Shown one piece after another: positions 43,489-52,250 of a DNA stretch of 64,000 bases. A program made the position numbers and the translations under genes. The notes beneath the pieces are model-generated. The model made no database searches. It saw only the letters and a program-made list of their open reading frames with translations, and had not been told where the DNA came from. Origin of the DNA: Cyclobacteriaceae bacterium (GTDB lineage Bacteria > Bacteroidota > Bacteroidia > Cytophagales > Cyclobacteriaceae); contig JAEUUJ010000018.1 of assembly GCA_016786495.1 (NCBI GenBank), positions 1-64,000 of the forward strand, written 5' to 3'. Position 1 is the stretch's first letter. Each line of letters opens with the position of its first letter.

Positions 43489-44264
43489 TTCGGACTACTT
43501 TTATAGGGGCGGGCAACCTCGCGTGGCATTTGGCTCCTGCGTTAGACAATGTCGGCTATCCGGTTCGGGAAGTGTACAGCCAAAACCCCAAGCATGCAGC
43601 CGCACTGGTCGGACGTCTTTACGAAGCTCATGTAAACATCTCCCTCGATTTTTCCGCAAGCGCATCGAAGGTATTCGTCATCTGCGTCAGCGATGACGCC
43701 ATTCAGGAAGTTGCTCAAAAAATTATCCTCCCGGATAACGCGATAGTTGTTCACACGTCAGGCAGTCAGCCGCTGAGCGTTCTGGATGACTCCGGCTCGC
43801 AAAACATGGGCGTGTTCTATCCGCTGCAAACGTTTACCAAGGCGAAGAAGGTTGACTTTAAGAACGTTCCGATTTTTGTGGAAAGCGAAAACGCTGACGT
43901 TGAAAAGGCGTTAGTGAAAATGGCGAAGGCGATCAGCGGAAACGTAAAGAAAATTAATTCAGAAGGGCGGAAGGCATTGCACATCGCGGCTGTATTTGCT
44001 TCGAACTTCTCTAATCACATGCTGCATATCGCGAAAGAAATCGCACAGCAAAATGATCTCGATTACAATGTGCTCAAGCCATTGATTGCGGAAACACTCA
44101 ACAAAAGCCTGGAGATCGGCCCGGAAAAAGCGCAAACCGGGCCTGCCGTTCGGGGCGACTTCGAAATACTGGAACGCCACATGGAATTCCTGAAGGAAAA
44201 TCCTGAACTGGCTGAAATTTATCGCTTGATAAGCCAGCATATCATTGATTCATCGGGTGAATAA
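43485..44264 (+). CDS. DUF2520 Rossmann-fold protein (putative oxidoreductase)
   Basis: This 259-residue protein starts with a Rossmann motif, TFIGAGNLAWHLAPAL, then VFVICVSDDAIQEVA, a VVHTSGSQPLSVL loop and MGVFYPLQTF. The C-terminal helical part contains ALHIAAVFASNFSNHML, the dimerising region of the DUF2520 family. It is distantly like pyrroline-5-carboxylate or 6-phosphogluconate dehydrogenases. Substrate and cofactor use are not known. The start is TTG at 43485, overlapping the preceding stop. Confidence 0.8.
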   Translation: MIRTTFIGAGNLAWHLAPALDNVGYPVREVYSQNPKHAAALVGRLYEAHVNISLDFSASASKVFVICVSDDAIQEVAQKIILPDNAIVVHTSGSQPLSVLDDSGSQNMGVFYPLQTFTKAKKVDFKNVPIFVESENADVEKALVKMAKAISGNVKKINSEGRKALHIAAVFASNFSNHMLHIAKEIAQQNDLDYNVLKPLIAETLNKSLEIGPEKAQTGPAVRGDFEILERHMEFLKENPELAEIYRLISQHIIDSSGE

Positions 44265-44326
44265 CCCGCGCCCGGTGTAGACATGTGGGCCTTTAATTCC
44301 GTAATTTTAGCTGCCTAACCTCCCTC

Positions 44327-45217
44327 ATGAGTCACAAGAAATATCGTCAAGAGACAAACTGCCTGAACTGCGGGGCCGAAGTAACCGGAAAGTTCTGCTC
44401 CAACTGCGGCCAGGAGAATATTGACACTCACGAGAATTTTTTTCATTTGGTGGGGCATTTTGTGTCTGACTACCTGCACTTTGATTCTAAATTTTTCCGA
44501 AGCATTGTCCCCCTGTTTGTTAAACCGGGCTTTCTAACCAAAGAATTCTGGGAAGGGCGAAGAGTTAAGTATATTCATCCGCTGCGAATATTCTTTTTTG
44601 TAACAATTTTATTCGCTGTTTCTTCTACGCTATTCTACAAGAAATTTGGGGACACGATTAGGTCTGGAATTAACATGTCTCCTGACCTGGCAAGAATTAG
44701 TGATTCACAACTGGATAGTTTATCGGATCGTGATACACTTTACCTTGGCACTTCAAAAAAGTTCGTGAGTGTTAAGGAAATTGGAAAGAGAAAAATAGAT
44801 GATGCCCGAATGGTGAAAAAACTTCATGCGGGAGTCGATCTGGTTTTTGTAAACTTAAAGTACGTAACGTTTTTATTGCTGCCGATCTACGCGTTGATTT
44901 TCAAGATTTTGTATAAAAGGAGGAGGAATTTTTATGTAGACCACCTGATGTACACGGTCCACCTTCAGGCATTCTCATACTGCCTTTTTGGAGTCATGTT
45001 CCTGATACCTTTCCTTCTTCACGACAGCATTTCCTGGCTACGGCAAATTTGCCTCTTAATTCTGTTGATTTACATCACGATTTCTCTTCGCTACTTGTAT
45101 AAACAACCGTGGTGGAAAACAATACTCAAATCACTGCTAGCGACCTGGTCGTTGATTTTTGTGACGGCGTTTGTCTTTTTTCTTTTGGCATTTCTGGATG
45201 CCGTATTTGTCCAGTAG
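44327..45217 (+). CDS. DUF3667 membrane protein with zinc ribbon
   Basis: The N-terminus is a small zinc ribbon with two CxxC pairs (C12, C15, C24, C27: NCLNCGAEVTGKFCSNCGQE). The motifs HLVGHFVSDYLHFDSKFF and KPGFLTKEFWEGRRVKYIHPLR follow, both signatures of DUF3667. Four or five membrane helices start at about residue 88. The function is unknown. A near-consensus TAATTTTA box lies 25 bases upstream of the ATG. It converges with the M28 peptidase gene, 17 bases between the stops. Confidence 0.82.
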   Translation: MSHKKYRQETNCLNCGAEVTGKFCSNCGQENIDTHENFFHLVGHFVSDYLHFDSKFFRSIVPLFVKPGFLTKEFWEGRRVKYIHPLRIFFFVTILFAVSSTLFYKKFGDTIRSGINMSPDLARISDSQLDSLSDRDTLYLGTSKKFVSVKEIGKRKIDDARMVKKLHAGVDLVFVNLKYVTFLLLPIYALIFKILYKRRRNFYVDHLMYTVHLQAFSYCLFGVMFLIPFLLHDSISWLRQICLLILLIYITISLRYLYKQPWWKTILKSLLATWSLIFVTAFVFFLLAFLDAVFVQ

Positions 45218-45234
45218 ATGCCTGAGCCGCGAGA

Positions 45235-46455
45235 TCAGAATGTAACCGAAAGCGTGAGCACCTCTTCACCACGTTTTACTTTTGCCTGAACAGTTTGACC
45301 CTTTTCAAACTTGCCCAACGCATCCATATACGAGTACACGTCTTTAATTTCGTAGTCACCAAGTTGCGTTATAATATCGCCAGCTTTGATTCCTGCTTTT
45401 TGACCTGGCTTGCCCTCGGTCACGCCATCCACCTGTAACCCAACGGCAGTAGAAGAGTAGCTGGGCATCACACCCATCGTCACCTTAAAAGCCGAGCGAC
45501 CCGCTTGTTGTTTTGATTTGGTTTTCAGAAACGCCAGCTTATCCTGGGTCTGCGGACTTTCAATAATTTTTGCAATCAGCTTCAACACTTCTGCCTCTCC
45601 GGCATAATTGATCTTCTGCCAGTCGTCTGAGGGCTTGTGGTAATCGCTGTGTGATCCCGTGAAAAAGTGCAGCACCGGGAGATCTTTTAGGTAGAATGAT
45701 GTATGATCGGAAGGTCCTACGCCTGAAGAGTCGGTTTTAATTTTGATGTTATCATTTTCGAAGCCCTTCACGAGCGTTTCCCATACGGGACTGGTTCCCG
45801 TTCCGTGCACAACCACTGTTTTGGTTTGTGGATCAAGACGACCAACCATATCCATGTTAACCATGTAATTGATGGTCGACAAATCTACCGGAAGGTGGTC
45901 AGCAATATACTTGGAGCCAAACAGTCCGAGTTCCTCACCCGAGAAACACAAAAAGAGAAAGTTATTTTTTTCTTTGATCTTGTTTTTGGTGAAGTAATTG
46001 GCAAGTTCAATGACCCCTGCAACACCGGATGCGTTGTCGTCGGCCCCGTTATGAATCATTCCCTTTGAATTGGCTTCCAGCGACCCGCTTTGTTCACCCA
46101 ATCCGAGGTGATCATAGTGCGCACCAATAATGATGGTGGTTGCTGCGCCATTGTCGAGGTAAGCAGCAATGTTGTTTGCTTTCCCTTCCGGACCTTCACC
46201 ATGGGCGCCACCTTTAAAGGTAAAAGCCTGTAAATATCCGTTGTTATCGCCTTTCGGCTGAAGCTTTAACTTTTTGAACTGTGCTTCGATGTATGCGGCA
46301 GCTTTCTTTTCACCGGCAGTTCCTGTACCACGACCCTCGAGTTTATCGTCAGCGAGCGTTTGAATATGCTTTTTGATGCGTGTCTGATCGAAGTCCTGTG
46401 CATGTACGATGCAAACAACAACCAGCAGAAGAAGTACGGAAAGCGGGAGTTTCAT
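45235..46455 (-). CDS. Secreted M28 metallopeptidase with PDZ domain
   Basis: After a signal peptide (ending VVCIVHAQ, about 1-19) comes an M28 peptidase domain with HYDHLGLG, NGADDNASG, CFSGEELGLFGS, NMDMVGRL and GPSDHTSFY, giving the two-zinc ligand set and the general-base Glu. FTGSHSDYHKPSDDW is the last family motif. A PDZ domain (about 320-400, with GKPGQKAGIKAGDIITQLG) follows, a fusion typical of Bacteroidota. It should act as a periplasmic or exported aminopeptidase; the substrates are unknown. Confidence 0.9.
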   Translation of the reverse strand: MKLPLSVLLLLVVVCIVHAQDFDQTRIKKHIQTLADDKLEGRGTGTAGEKKAAAYIEAQFKKLKLQPKGDNNGYLQAFTFKGGAHGEGPEGKANNIAAYLDNGAATTIIIGAHYDHLGLGEQSGSLEANSKGMIHNGADDNASGVAGVIELANYFTKNKIKEKNNFLFLCFSGEELGLFGSKYIADHLPVDLSTINYMVNMDMVGRLDPQTKTVVVHGTGTSPVWETLVKGFENDNIKIKTDSSGVGPSDHTSFYLKDLPVLHFFTGSHSDYHKPSDDWQKINYAGEAEVLKLIAKIIESPQTQDKLAFLKTKSKQQAGRSAFKVTMGVMPSYSSTAVGLQVDGVTEGKPGQKAGIKAGDIITQLGDYEIKDVYSYMDALGKFEKGQTVQAKVKRGEEVLTLSVTF

Positions 46456-46533
46456 AAGATTTTGGATTGTGGTGCAAGATAAACAAGGGGGGTAGAAATT
46501 CGAGAAGGATTTTAAATTATTCTAACTTTCGGA

Positions 46534-47658
46534 ATGCCGTACCGGGTTGATCTTTTCGCGTTGTTTATATTTTTAGGAATTGTACAGGCATTTTTTCTCG
46601 CCTTCTTTTTCCTCTCGAAGGAAAACCGAAAAGTTAAAGCCAACCTGTTTCACGGCATCATGCTCCTTTCCATCGCGTTGTGCGTACTGGAGATTTTTTT
46701 GAACTACACGGGCTACATCCGTGACGTGTTGTTTCTGGTGGACTTTTCGGAGCCATTTTCTTTTCTGATCGGCCCGGCATTTTATCTGATGGTGTTAAGC
46801 CTGACGCGTGAAAAGATTTCCAAAAAACAATACCTGCATCTTTTGTTTGCGCCTGTTTACCTGATTCTGCAGTTGCCCTTTCTGCTGGCATCCAACGAAG
46901 TAAAATATCATGCGTATATGCAATCCTATTATCCTGACTTTCCGCATTCACAACATTTTGGTGAAACGCGCTGGTTTTGGGTGACCGATCATCATACCCA
47001 GACCACGTTAATCAGTTTGGCCGTGTACGCGGTATTGAGTTTTTATGAATTGATTCGCGCATTCCGTACCCGGAAAGAGTCTTTTCTGCGACCGGTTACA
47101 CCCGTACTGTGTACACTTCGGGCCGGGTTATTTCAACTGGTTTTATTGCTGGGGTTGATCATCCTGGTAAAAATATTTAACCGAAACGATACCGGTGACC
47201 ATTTGTTTGCGGCCTATCTCGCCATCCCGGTTTACCTCACCAGCTTTCGGGTGATTCGCCAGTCGGGATTTTTCAAACCAGCCAACATCACCGAGCAACA
47301 GAAGTACAAAAGTTCAACCCTGACAGACGATCAACAAAAGGCCGCACTCGAGAAGCTGACGGCAATCATGCGCGATGAGAAGCCATTTCTTCATAATGAT
47401 TTTTCGTTGCCTCAGCTCGCAGAAAAACTCAGGCTTTCAGTTCATGTTGTATCGCAGGTAATTAATGACGGATTGGGGAAAAATTTCTTTGAAATGACTG
47501 CCGAATATCGCGTGGAGGCAGCCAAACAATTGCTGAAGGATCAGCCGAACATCAAGATTGAAGAGATTGCCGAGCAGGTAGGGTACAACTCGAAATCATC
47601 TTTTAACACCGCGTTTAAAAAAATCACCGGCCAGACCCCGTCTGAATACCGGGCATAA
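46534..47658 (+). CDS. AraC-type regulator with N-terminal membrane domain
   Basis: The first 245 residues contain seven hydrophobic helices, and the last 110 residues are an AraC/XylS DNA-binding domain with two helix-turn-helix units: SLPQLAEKLRLSVHVVSQVIN and KIEEIAEQVGYNSKSSFNTAFKKITGQTPSEYR. This membrane-bound AraC architecture is common in Bacteroidota and is thought to sense a signal at the membrane directly. Targets are unknown. A TAACTTTC near-promoter box lies 3 bases before the ATG, so the mRNA leader may be very short. Confidence 0.85.
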   Translation: MPYRVDLFALFIFLGIVQAFFLAFFFLSKENRKVKANLFHGIMLLSIALCVLEIFLNYTGYIRDVLFLVDFSEPFSFLIGPAFYLMVLSLTREKISKKQYLHLLFAPVYLILQLPFLLASNEVKYHAYMQSYYPDFPHSQHFGETRWFWVTDHHTQTTLISLAVYAVLSFYELIRAFRTRKESFLRPVTPVLCTLRAGLFQLVLLLGLIILVKIFNRNDTGDHLFAAYLAIPVYLTSFRVIRQSGFFKPANITEQQKYKSSTLTDDQQKAALEKLTAIMRDEKPFLHNDFSLPQLAEKLRLSVHVVSQVINDGLGKNFFEMTAEYRVEAAKQLLKDQPNIKIEEIAEQVGYNSKSSFNTAFKKITGQTPSEYRA

Positions 47659-47714
47659 CTTTTTTTGGAATAGTTTTAGCTTCAATTCGCAGTTGAACTA
47701 ACCCCCACACCGCC

Positions 47715-48662
47715 ATGCGATTTCTGGTGATCATTTTTCTGTTTTTTCCTGGCGCCCTGTTTTGCCAGGTCGTTCAAAAAGCGAAAACACTGTACGAAAA
47801 TGGGAAGCCTGACGAGGCCGTCAAAATTCTTGAAGCTGTGAATGATGACAGCAAGGAATACGCGGAGGCTCAGTTTTATTTGGGTCGGATCGCATTCGAT
47901 AAGCAAAACCTGGACGATGCGGCTGATTACTTTGAAGAGGCCACGGAAGCGAACAATAAGGTTGCAGCTTATTTTGAGTACCTCGGAAACACATATGGGA
48001 TGATCGCGCGTGACGCGAACGTGGTGAGACAGGGTTTTCTGGCACCGAAAATGAAAGCCGCATGGGAGAAAGCCATCGAGCTTGATCCAAAAATCATTGG
48101 CGCGAGAATCTCTCTGATTCAATATTATCTGCAGGCCCCCGGATTCATGGGCGGAAGCGTTGACAAAGCGTTCGAGACCGCCCGCCAGATCGTAAAACTT
48201 GATCCAGCGCTGGGCCATCGCCAGTTGGGCATTATTTACGAGCACGAAAAGAAAATTCCGGAAGCAGAAAAGGAATACCTCGCGATGGTTGCCGCTGACG
48301 CCAAGTATCAAATCGTGTTGATAAACTTTTACACCCTTCAATCAAAACCCGATAAGGCTTTCGCGCTGTTGGATCAGCTCTTGCAGAAAAATCCTGATGA
48401 CATGATCAGTGCGTATCAATACGGAAAAGTTGCCGCCATATCCGGAAAACAGCTTGACCGGGGAGAACAATATCTCAAAAAGTACCTCGCGTACACGCCT
48501 AAAGAAAATGAGCCCTCACACGCAGGTGCATATTTGCGCTTAGGCATGATCTGGGAAAAGCGAGGCAACAAGCCCCAAGCGAAAAAGAATTATCAGGCTG
48601 CGGTTAAGCTTGATAAATCGCTGAAGGAAGCACAAGAAGGACTTTCACGGGTATCGAAATAA
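47715..48662 (+). CDS. Secreted tetratricopeptide-repeat protein
   Basis: A signal peptide (ending PGALFCQ, about 1-17) is followed by TPR-like helical pairs to the C-terminus, for example KAKTLYENGKPDEAVKILEAV, EAQFYLGRIAFDKQNLDDAADYF and GAYLRLGMIWEKRGNKPQAKKNY. The Cys at 17 in FCQ could also be a lipidation site, but the -3/-1 residues fit a lipobox poorly. TPR proteins act as scaffolds; no partner is evident. It lies 57 bases after the AraC gene, so the regulator could be cotranscribed with it. Confidence 0.75.
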   Translation: MRFLVIIFLFFPGALFCQVVQKAKTLYENGKPDEAVKILEAVNDDSKEYAEAQFYLGRIAFDKQNLDDAADYFEEATEANNKVAAYFEYLGNTYGMIARDANVVRQGFLAPKMKAAWEKAIELDPKIIGARISLIQYYLQAPGFMGGSVDKAFETARQIVKLDPALGHRQLGIIYEHEKKIPEAEKEYLAMVAADAKYQIVLINFYTLQSKPDKAFALLDQLLQKNPDDMISAYQYGKVAAISGKQLDRGEQYLKKYLAYTPKENEPSHAGAYLRLGMIWEKRGNKPQAKKNYQAAVKLDKSLKEAQEGLSRVSK

Positions 48663-48690
48663 AAAAAGGCCGTTGTGAACGGCCTTTCTA
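48661..48690. terminator. Bidirectional terminator
   Basis: AAAGGCCGTT (48665-48674) pairs perfectly with AACGGCCTTT (48678-48687) around a 3-base loop. Seven A before the stem make a U tract on the minus strand, and a short T run follows on the plus strand. It separates the convergent TPR and aminopeptidase P genes. Confidence 0.85.
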
Positions 48691-48708
48691 TATGCTTTAG
48701 CAGACTAA

Positions 48709-50178
48709 TTACTTTTTGATTGACTCAAGTGCTGGTAACTTGAATTTGTCCAGCGGGCTTGATTGCTTCATCATCGCTTCGATTTCAGCAACCGTACGTG
48801 GCGCATAACCCGACAGTAACTCGCAACCTTCTTTGTTTACGAGATAATCATCTTCAATCCGTACGGCAATGCCCCACCACTTTTTATCGCACTTACTGTC
48901 ATCCGGAATGTAGATTCCCGGTTCGATGGTAATTGCCATATTTTCTTGCAGCGTTCTTCCACCCGCATCGTGCACATCCAGTCCGATGTGATGCGAAACG
49001 CCATGCGGAAAGTACATATGCCTTTCATCAGCCGATTTGATGATCCCCAATTCTGCAAGGCCTTTGTTAATTATCTCCCGTGATACGGTGGTGAGCTGAC
49101 CCATTTCTACGCCCGGCTTGCAGGCAGCCATAGAAGCTTCCTGAGCTTTGAGTACCAATTCGTAGATGGCTTTTTGCTCAGGTGAGAACTTTCCGTTTAC
49201 CGGAACCGTGCGGGTAATATCGGCGGTATAGCCATGAAATTCGGCACCCAAATCCATCAGGATTAACTCTTTGTTGGTGAGCGATGGCTTGTAGTTATCG
49301 ATGTAGTGCAGGATACAACCGTTGTGTCCGCCACCTACGATAGACGGATAGCCGAGATCTTCGGCCTGATACTTTTTAAATACATATTCGTGAATACCCT
49401 GCACTTCACGTTCGCTCATGCCGGGTTCGATGGCTTTCATTACTTCCGCCTGGCCTACACACGAGATCATGACCGCTTTGCGCAACAGGGCTACTTCCTC
49501 GGGAGTTTTTATTCCGCGAAGGTCGGCCATCAATTTATACAACCCCCGCGTGTTCAGGTTATTTTTTGGCTGCTCCTGGGCAACGTTTAAGGTACTCGCG
49601 TCTTTGCGCGGATAGTTAACTTTTACTTTAAACTCTTCGATCAGGCTATACAAGTCAGCGGAATCGCGTGCATTGTCGCGAACATCGTTCTTGAAATCAT
49701 AAAACAGAATTTCTGCGAACTTCGAAAAGTCAACATTGTACTTCTTAAACTCTGAACCGTTGAAAGCCTGGTCAAGTCCGAGTTGTGTTTTGGTTCCATC
49801 AGCTCCCAGTCTGCGACCGGTCCACATCTCACGCATGGCATTCCGTTCCTGTACGAAAATGATTTCATCGTACTGCGTTCCATTGGCTGCGTTTTGCTTG
49901 TCCTTGAAAACGAACAGAACAGCTTCCGGTTCGCGATAGCCGGTGAGGTAAAAGAAGTTGGGATCCTGATGATATACATAGTCAACATCGTTGGCCCGGT
50001 TGCGTACGGCATTCGCAAAAAATACAGCTACCGAATTGGCAGGCAGGCTTTCGCGTAATTTTTGCCTCCGCTCTTTATACCAGCCCTTGTTCAGAAAGTC
50101 GTTTGGCAGATCGGAGTTTTGAGCAAAGCTGCCGGTAAACGCCAGGAGAAGAATAAATATGGAGAGTAAGCGCTTCAT
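48709..50178 (-). CDS. Secreted Xaa-Pro aminopeptidase (aminopeptidase P, M24)
   Basis: This 489-residue protein has a signal peptide (about 1-19, ending GSFAQ), an N-terminal creatinase-like domain (about 25-185) and an M24 pita-bread catalytic domain. Metal ligands are in MDLGAEFHGYTADITRTVPV (two Asp), HGVSHHIGLDVHD (His), ITIEPGIYIP (Glu) and VRIEDDYLV (Glu). It removes N-terminal residues that precede proline. The signal peptide means it works in the periplasm or outside, unlike cytosolic PepP. The 170 bases upstream contain no other gene. Confidence 0.92.
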   Translation of the reverse strand: MKRLLSIFILLLAFTGSFAQNSDLPNDFLNKGWYKERRQKLRESLPANSVAVFFANAVRNRANDVDYVYHQDPNFFYLTGYREPEAVLFVFKDKQNAANGTQYDEIIFVQERNAMREMWTGRRLGADGTKTQLGLDQAFNGSEFKKYNVDFSKFAEILFYDFKNDVRDNARDSADLYSLIEEFKVKVNYPRKDASTLNVAQEQPKNNLNTRGLYKLMADLRGIKTPEEVALLRKAVMISCVGQAEVMKAIEPGMSEREVQGIHEYVFKKYQAEDLGYPSIVGGGHNGCILHYIDNYKPSLTNKELILMDLGAEFHGYTADITRTVPVNGKFSPEQKAIYELVLKAQEASMAACKPGVEMGQLTTVSREIINKGLAELGIIKSADERHMYFPHGVSHHIGLDVHDAGGRTLQENMAITIEPGIYIPDDSKCDKKWWGIAVRIEDDYLVNKEGCELLSGYAPRTVAEIEAMMKQSSPLDKFKLPALESIKK

Positions 50179-50348
50179 AGAATTAGGTTTCCGGTGAAGT
50201 ACGGAAAAAATCCCGGCAACCGGAAGCGGAGAGTGATGAGCGGTTTCCGGATCTATCCGGTGCGGAATTTTTCCGGGTGACTGTACCTTCGAAGCTGAAA
50301 AAAATGATGCGCTTCGCCTGCGCGCATTCGTTACGCTGATCTGATTCC

Positions 50349-50717
50349 CTAATCTTCGGTAATCAACTCGTTGAAGCGTTTCACAAATTCAGCCGCGCTT
50401 TTTTTATCGCTGAAGGGTATAATAAACTCTGCGCGTCTCCACGATGGATCGTTCACATCCGTAACGGCCGTTCCTTGCTGCATGGCAAAGTGTACAGAAT
50501 TCTTGTCGGTCCGGACCAGCGTGTTTTTCGAGACGGGAATGCGATAGTTCTTTACCGAAAGCAACCTTTCTCCTGCATCGTAACGAAGATCACCGGCATC
50601 CGGCCAGGAAACATTTTCCATGTATACCTTCTTAAGCTGCTCAACGGTTGGGTTCGTTTGGGCTGACGTTACCGTGACACAGGCGAACAGAGCAATTACA
50701 GCAAGAAATGATTTCAT
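50349..50717 (-). CDS. Small secreted protein of unknown function
   Basis: This 122-residue protein has a signal peptide (ending TVTSAQ at about 20) and a mature domain of about 100 residues with alternating short strands and a C-terminal helix (SAAEFVKRFNELI). There are no cysteines in the mature part. I do not recognise the family. It stands alone, with a perfect palindrome at 50733-50748 sitting 15 bases upstream of the start. Confidence 0.6.
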   Translation of the reverse strand: MKSFLAVIALFACVTVTSAQTNPTVEQLKKVYMENVSWPDAGDLRYDAGERLLSVKNYRIPVSKNTLVRTDKNSVHFAMQQGTAVTDVNDPSWRRAEFIIPFSDKKSAAEFVKRFNELITED

Positions 50718-50732
50718 AAAATTCTATTTGTT

Positions 50733-50748
50733 AAACAGACGTCTGTTT
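50733..50748. promoter_or_regulatory. 16-bp perfect palindrome
   Basis: AAACAGAC followed by GTCTGTTT forms a perfect 16-bp palindrome with no spacer. It lies between the unknown secreted gene (minus) and mltF (plus), whose starts are 100 bases apart, and so may be an operator for one or both. Confidence 0.4.
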
Positions 50749-50817
50749 TTTACAAAAGGTTGCGCCTGATCCGGCCACTTTTAAATCATTGGCTAATTCC
50801 CTACCTTATAATACCCT

Positions 50818-52236
50818 ATGCCCCTTGCCTTTCGTTTTTTGTTGGTCTTTCTGCTGTTTCTGTTGGGTTGCAGTCAGCCAGACAACACGGTTTCGCTTTC
50901 TCCTGTAGTGGAAGTCGATCTCGCGGTAATCAAAAAACGCGGCTACATCACCGCCTTGGTCGACAACAATTCTTTCAGTTACCTGATCTATAAAGGACGT
51001 CCGATTGGCTACGAATATGAGTTGCTCAGGCTGTTGGCGAAAGAGCTTAAAGTCGATTTGAAAATCAAACTGATTTCGGGTGTTGAAAACGGTATCCATC
51101 AGCTCAATACGGGAGTGGGCGATATTCTGGCTTTTCCACTCACGGTAACAAAAGAGCGAACGGAGTATGTCAGCTTTTCGCGGCCGCTTTTTAATTCCTA
51201 TCAGGTACTGGTGCAACGTAAGCCCGATAACTGGCGTGATTTAAAACAGATCGAAATCGACTCACAGGTTGTGCGCGACCCGCGTGCGCTCATCGGGAAA
51301 GAAGTTCACGTGATGAAAAGTTCAAGCTTTGCAGAACGCCTGCGTGCATTGTCGCAGAAGCTTGGCGACATTCATATCGTAGAGGACAGCGCGAATGCCG
51401 AAACCGAATCACTGATCAAACAGGTTGCGCTGGGAAACATTGACTACACCGTGGCCGACCATCCCATCGCCATGGTTAATTCGAATTACTATCCAAATCT
51501 GGATGTGAGTACCATTCTTTCCACCCCGCAACAGATCGCGTGGTCGGTGCGCAAAAATTCGCCTGAACTGTTAAACGTGATTAACACGTGGCTGGTGAAA
51601 ATCAAAAAAGCGTCAACGTTCATGGTGATTTATAACCGGTACTTTAAAAGTCCGCGTACGTCATTGCTCCGCGTGAACAGCGATTACTCTTCGCTGGGCG
51701 GAAATAAAATTTCGCGGTATGACGAGTTAATAAAATCCGGTGCGCAAAAACTGGGTTGGGACTGGCGATTGCTGGCCGCGATTATTTATCGTGAATCGAA
51801 GTTCGTTTCGAACGATGAATCGTGGGCAGGTGCCCGCGGGCTGATGCAATTGATGCCCGAAACAGCCAGACGCTTTGGGGCCGCGAATCCTGATGATCCC
51901 CGGCAGAGCATCAGAGCCGGTGTTAATTACCTGCGGCACCTGGATAAATTTTGGGAAAAGAAAGTTGCCGACCCGGATGAGCGCTTAAAGTTTGTGCTCG
52001 CCTCGTACAATGCAGGGCTGTCACACATCATGGATGCCCGAAAGCTTGCCCGGAAGCACGGGAAAGATCCGGCCGTGTGGAATGATGTGGAGTTCTACCT
52101 GTTAAAAAAATCGGATCGCGCGTTTTATCGCGATCCGGTGGTGACAGCGGGTTATTGTAAATGTGAAGAGCCGGTAAATTATGTGAAGAACGTACTCCAG
52201 ACGTTCGATGAGTACAAACTTCATATTGCTGTTTAG
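50818..52236 (+). CDS. mltF: Membrane-bound lytic transglycosylase F
   Basis: MltF cleaves peptidoglycan glycan strands to form 1,6-anhydromuropeptides. The lipobox is LLGC with Cys at 18. An ABC substrate-binding-protein-like (SBP_bac_3) regulatory domain covers about 40-280. The SLT catalytic domain covers about 300-460, with AAIIYRESKF containing the catalytic E326, then GARGLMQLMPETARRFG and NYLRHL. The two-domain layout and 472-residue length are those of MltF. It should sit on the periplasmic side of a membrane. Confidence 0.92.
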   Translation: MPLAFRFLLVFLLFLLGCSQPDNTVSLSPVVEVDLAVIKKRGYITALVDNNSFSYLIYKGRPIGYEYELLRLLAKELKVDLKIKLISGVENGIHQLNTGVGDILAFPLTVTKERTEYVSFSRPLFNSYQVLVQRKPDNWRDLKQIEIDSQVVRDPRALIGKEVHVMKSSSFAERLRALSQKLGDIHIVEDSANAETESLIKQVALGNIDYTVADHPIAMVNSNYYPNLDVSTILSTPQQIAWSVRKNSPELLNVINTWLVKIKKASTFMVIYNRYFKSPRTSLLRVNSDYSSLGGNKISRYDELIKSGAQKLGWDWRLLAAIIYRESKFVSNDESWAGARGLMQLMPETARRFGAANPDDPRQSIRAGVNYLRHLDKFWEKKVADPDERLKFVLASYNAGLSHIMDARKLARKHGKDPAVWNDVEFYLLKKSDRAFYRDPVVTAGYCKCEEPVNYVKNVLQTFDEYKLHIAV

Positions 52237-52250
52237 TCAGTATCTGTTGA

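Noticed and set aside
47682-48341. 219-codon open frame on the minus strand
   Set aside because: It is antisense to the TPR gene, which has a signal peptide and clear repeats. The antisense product has no recognisable feature.
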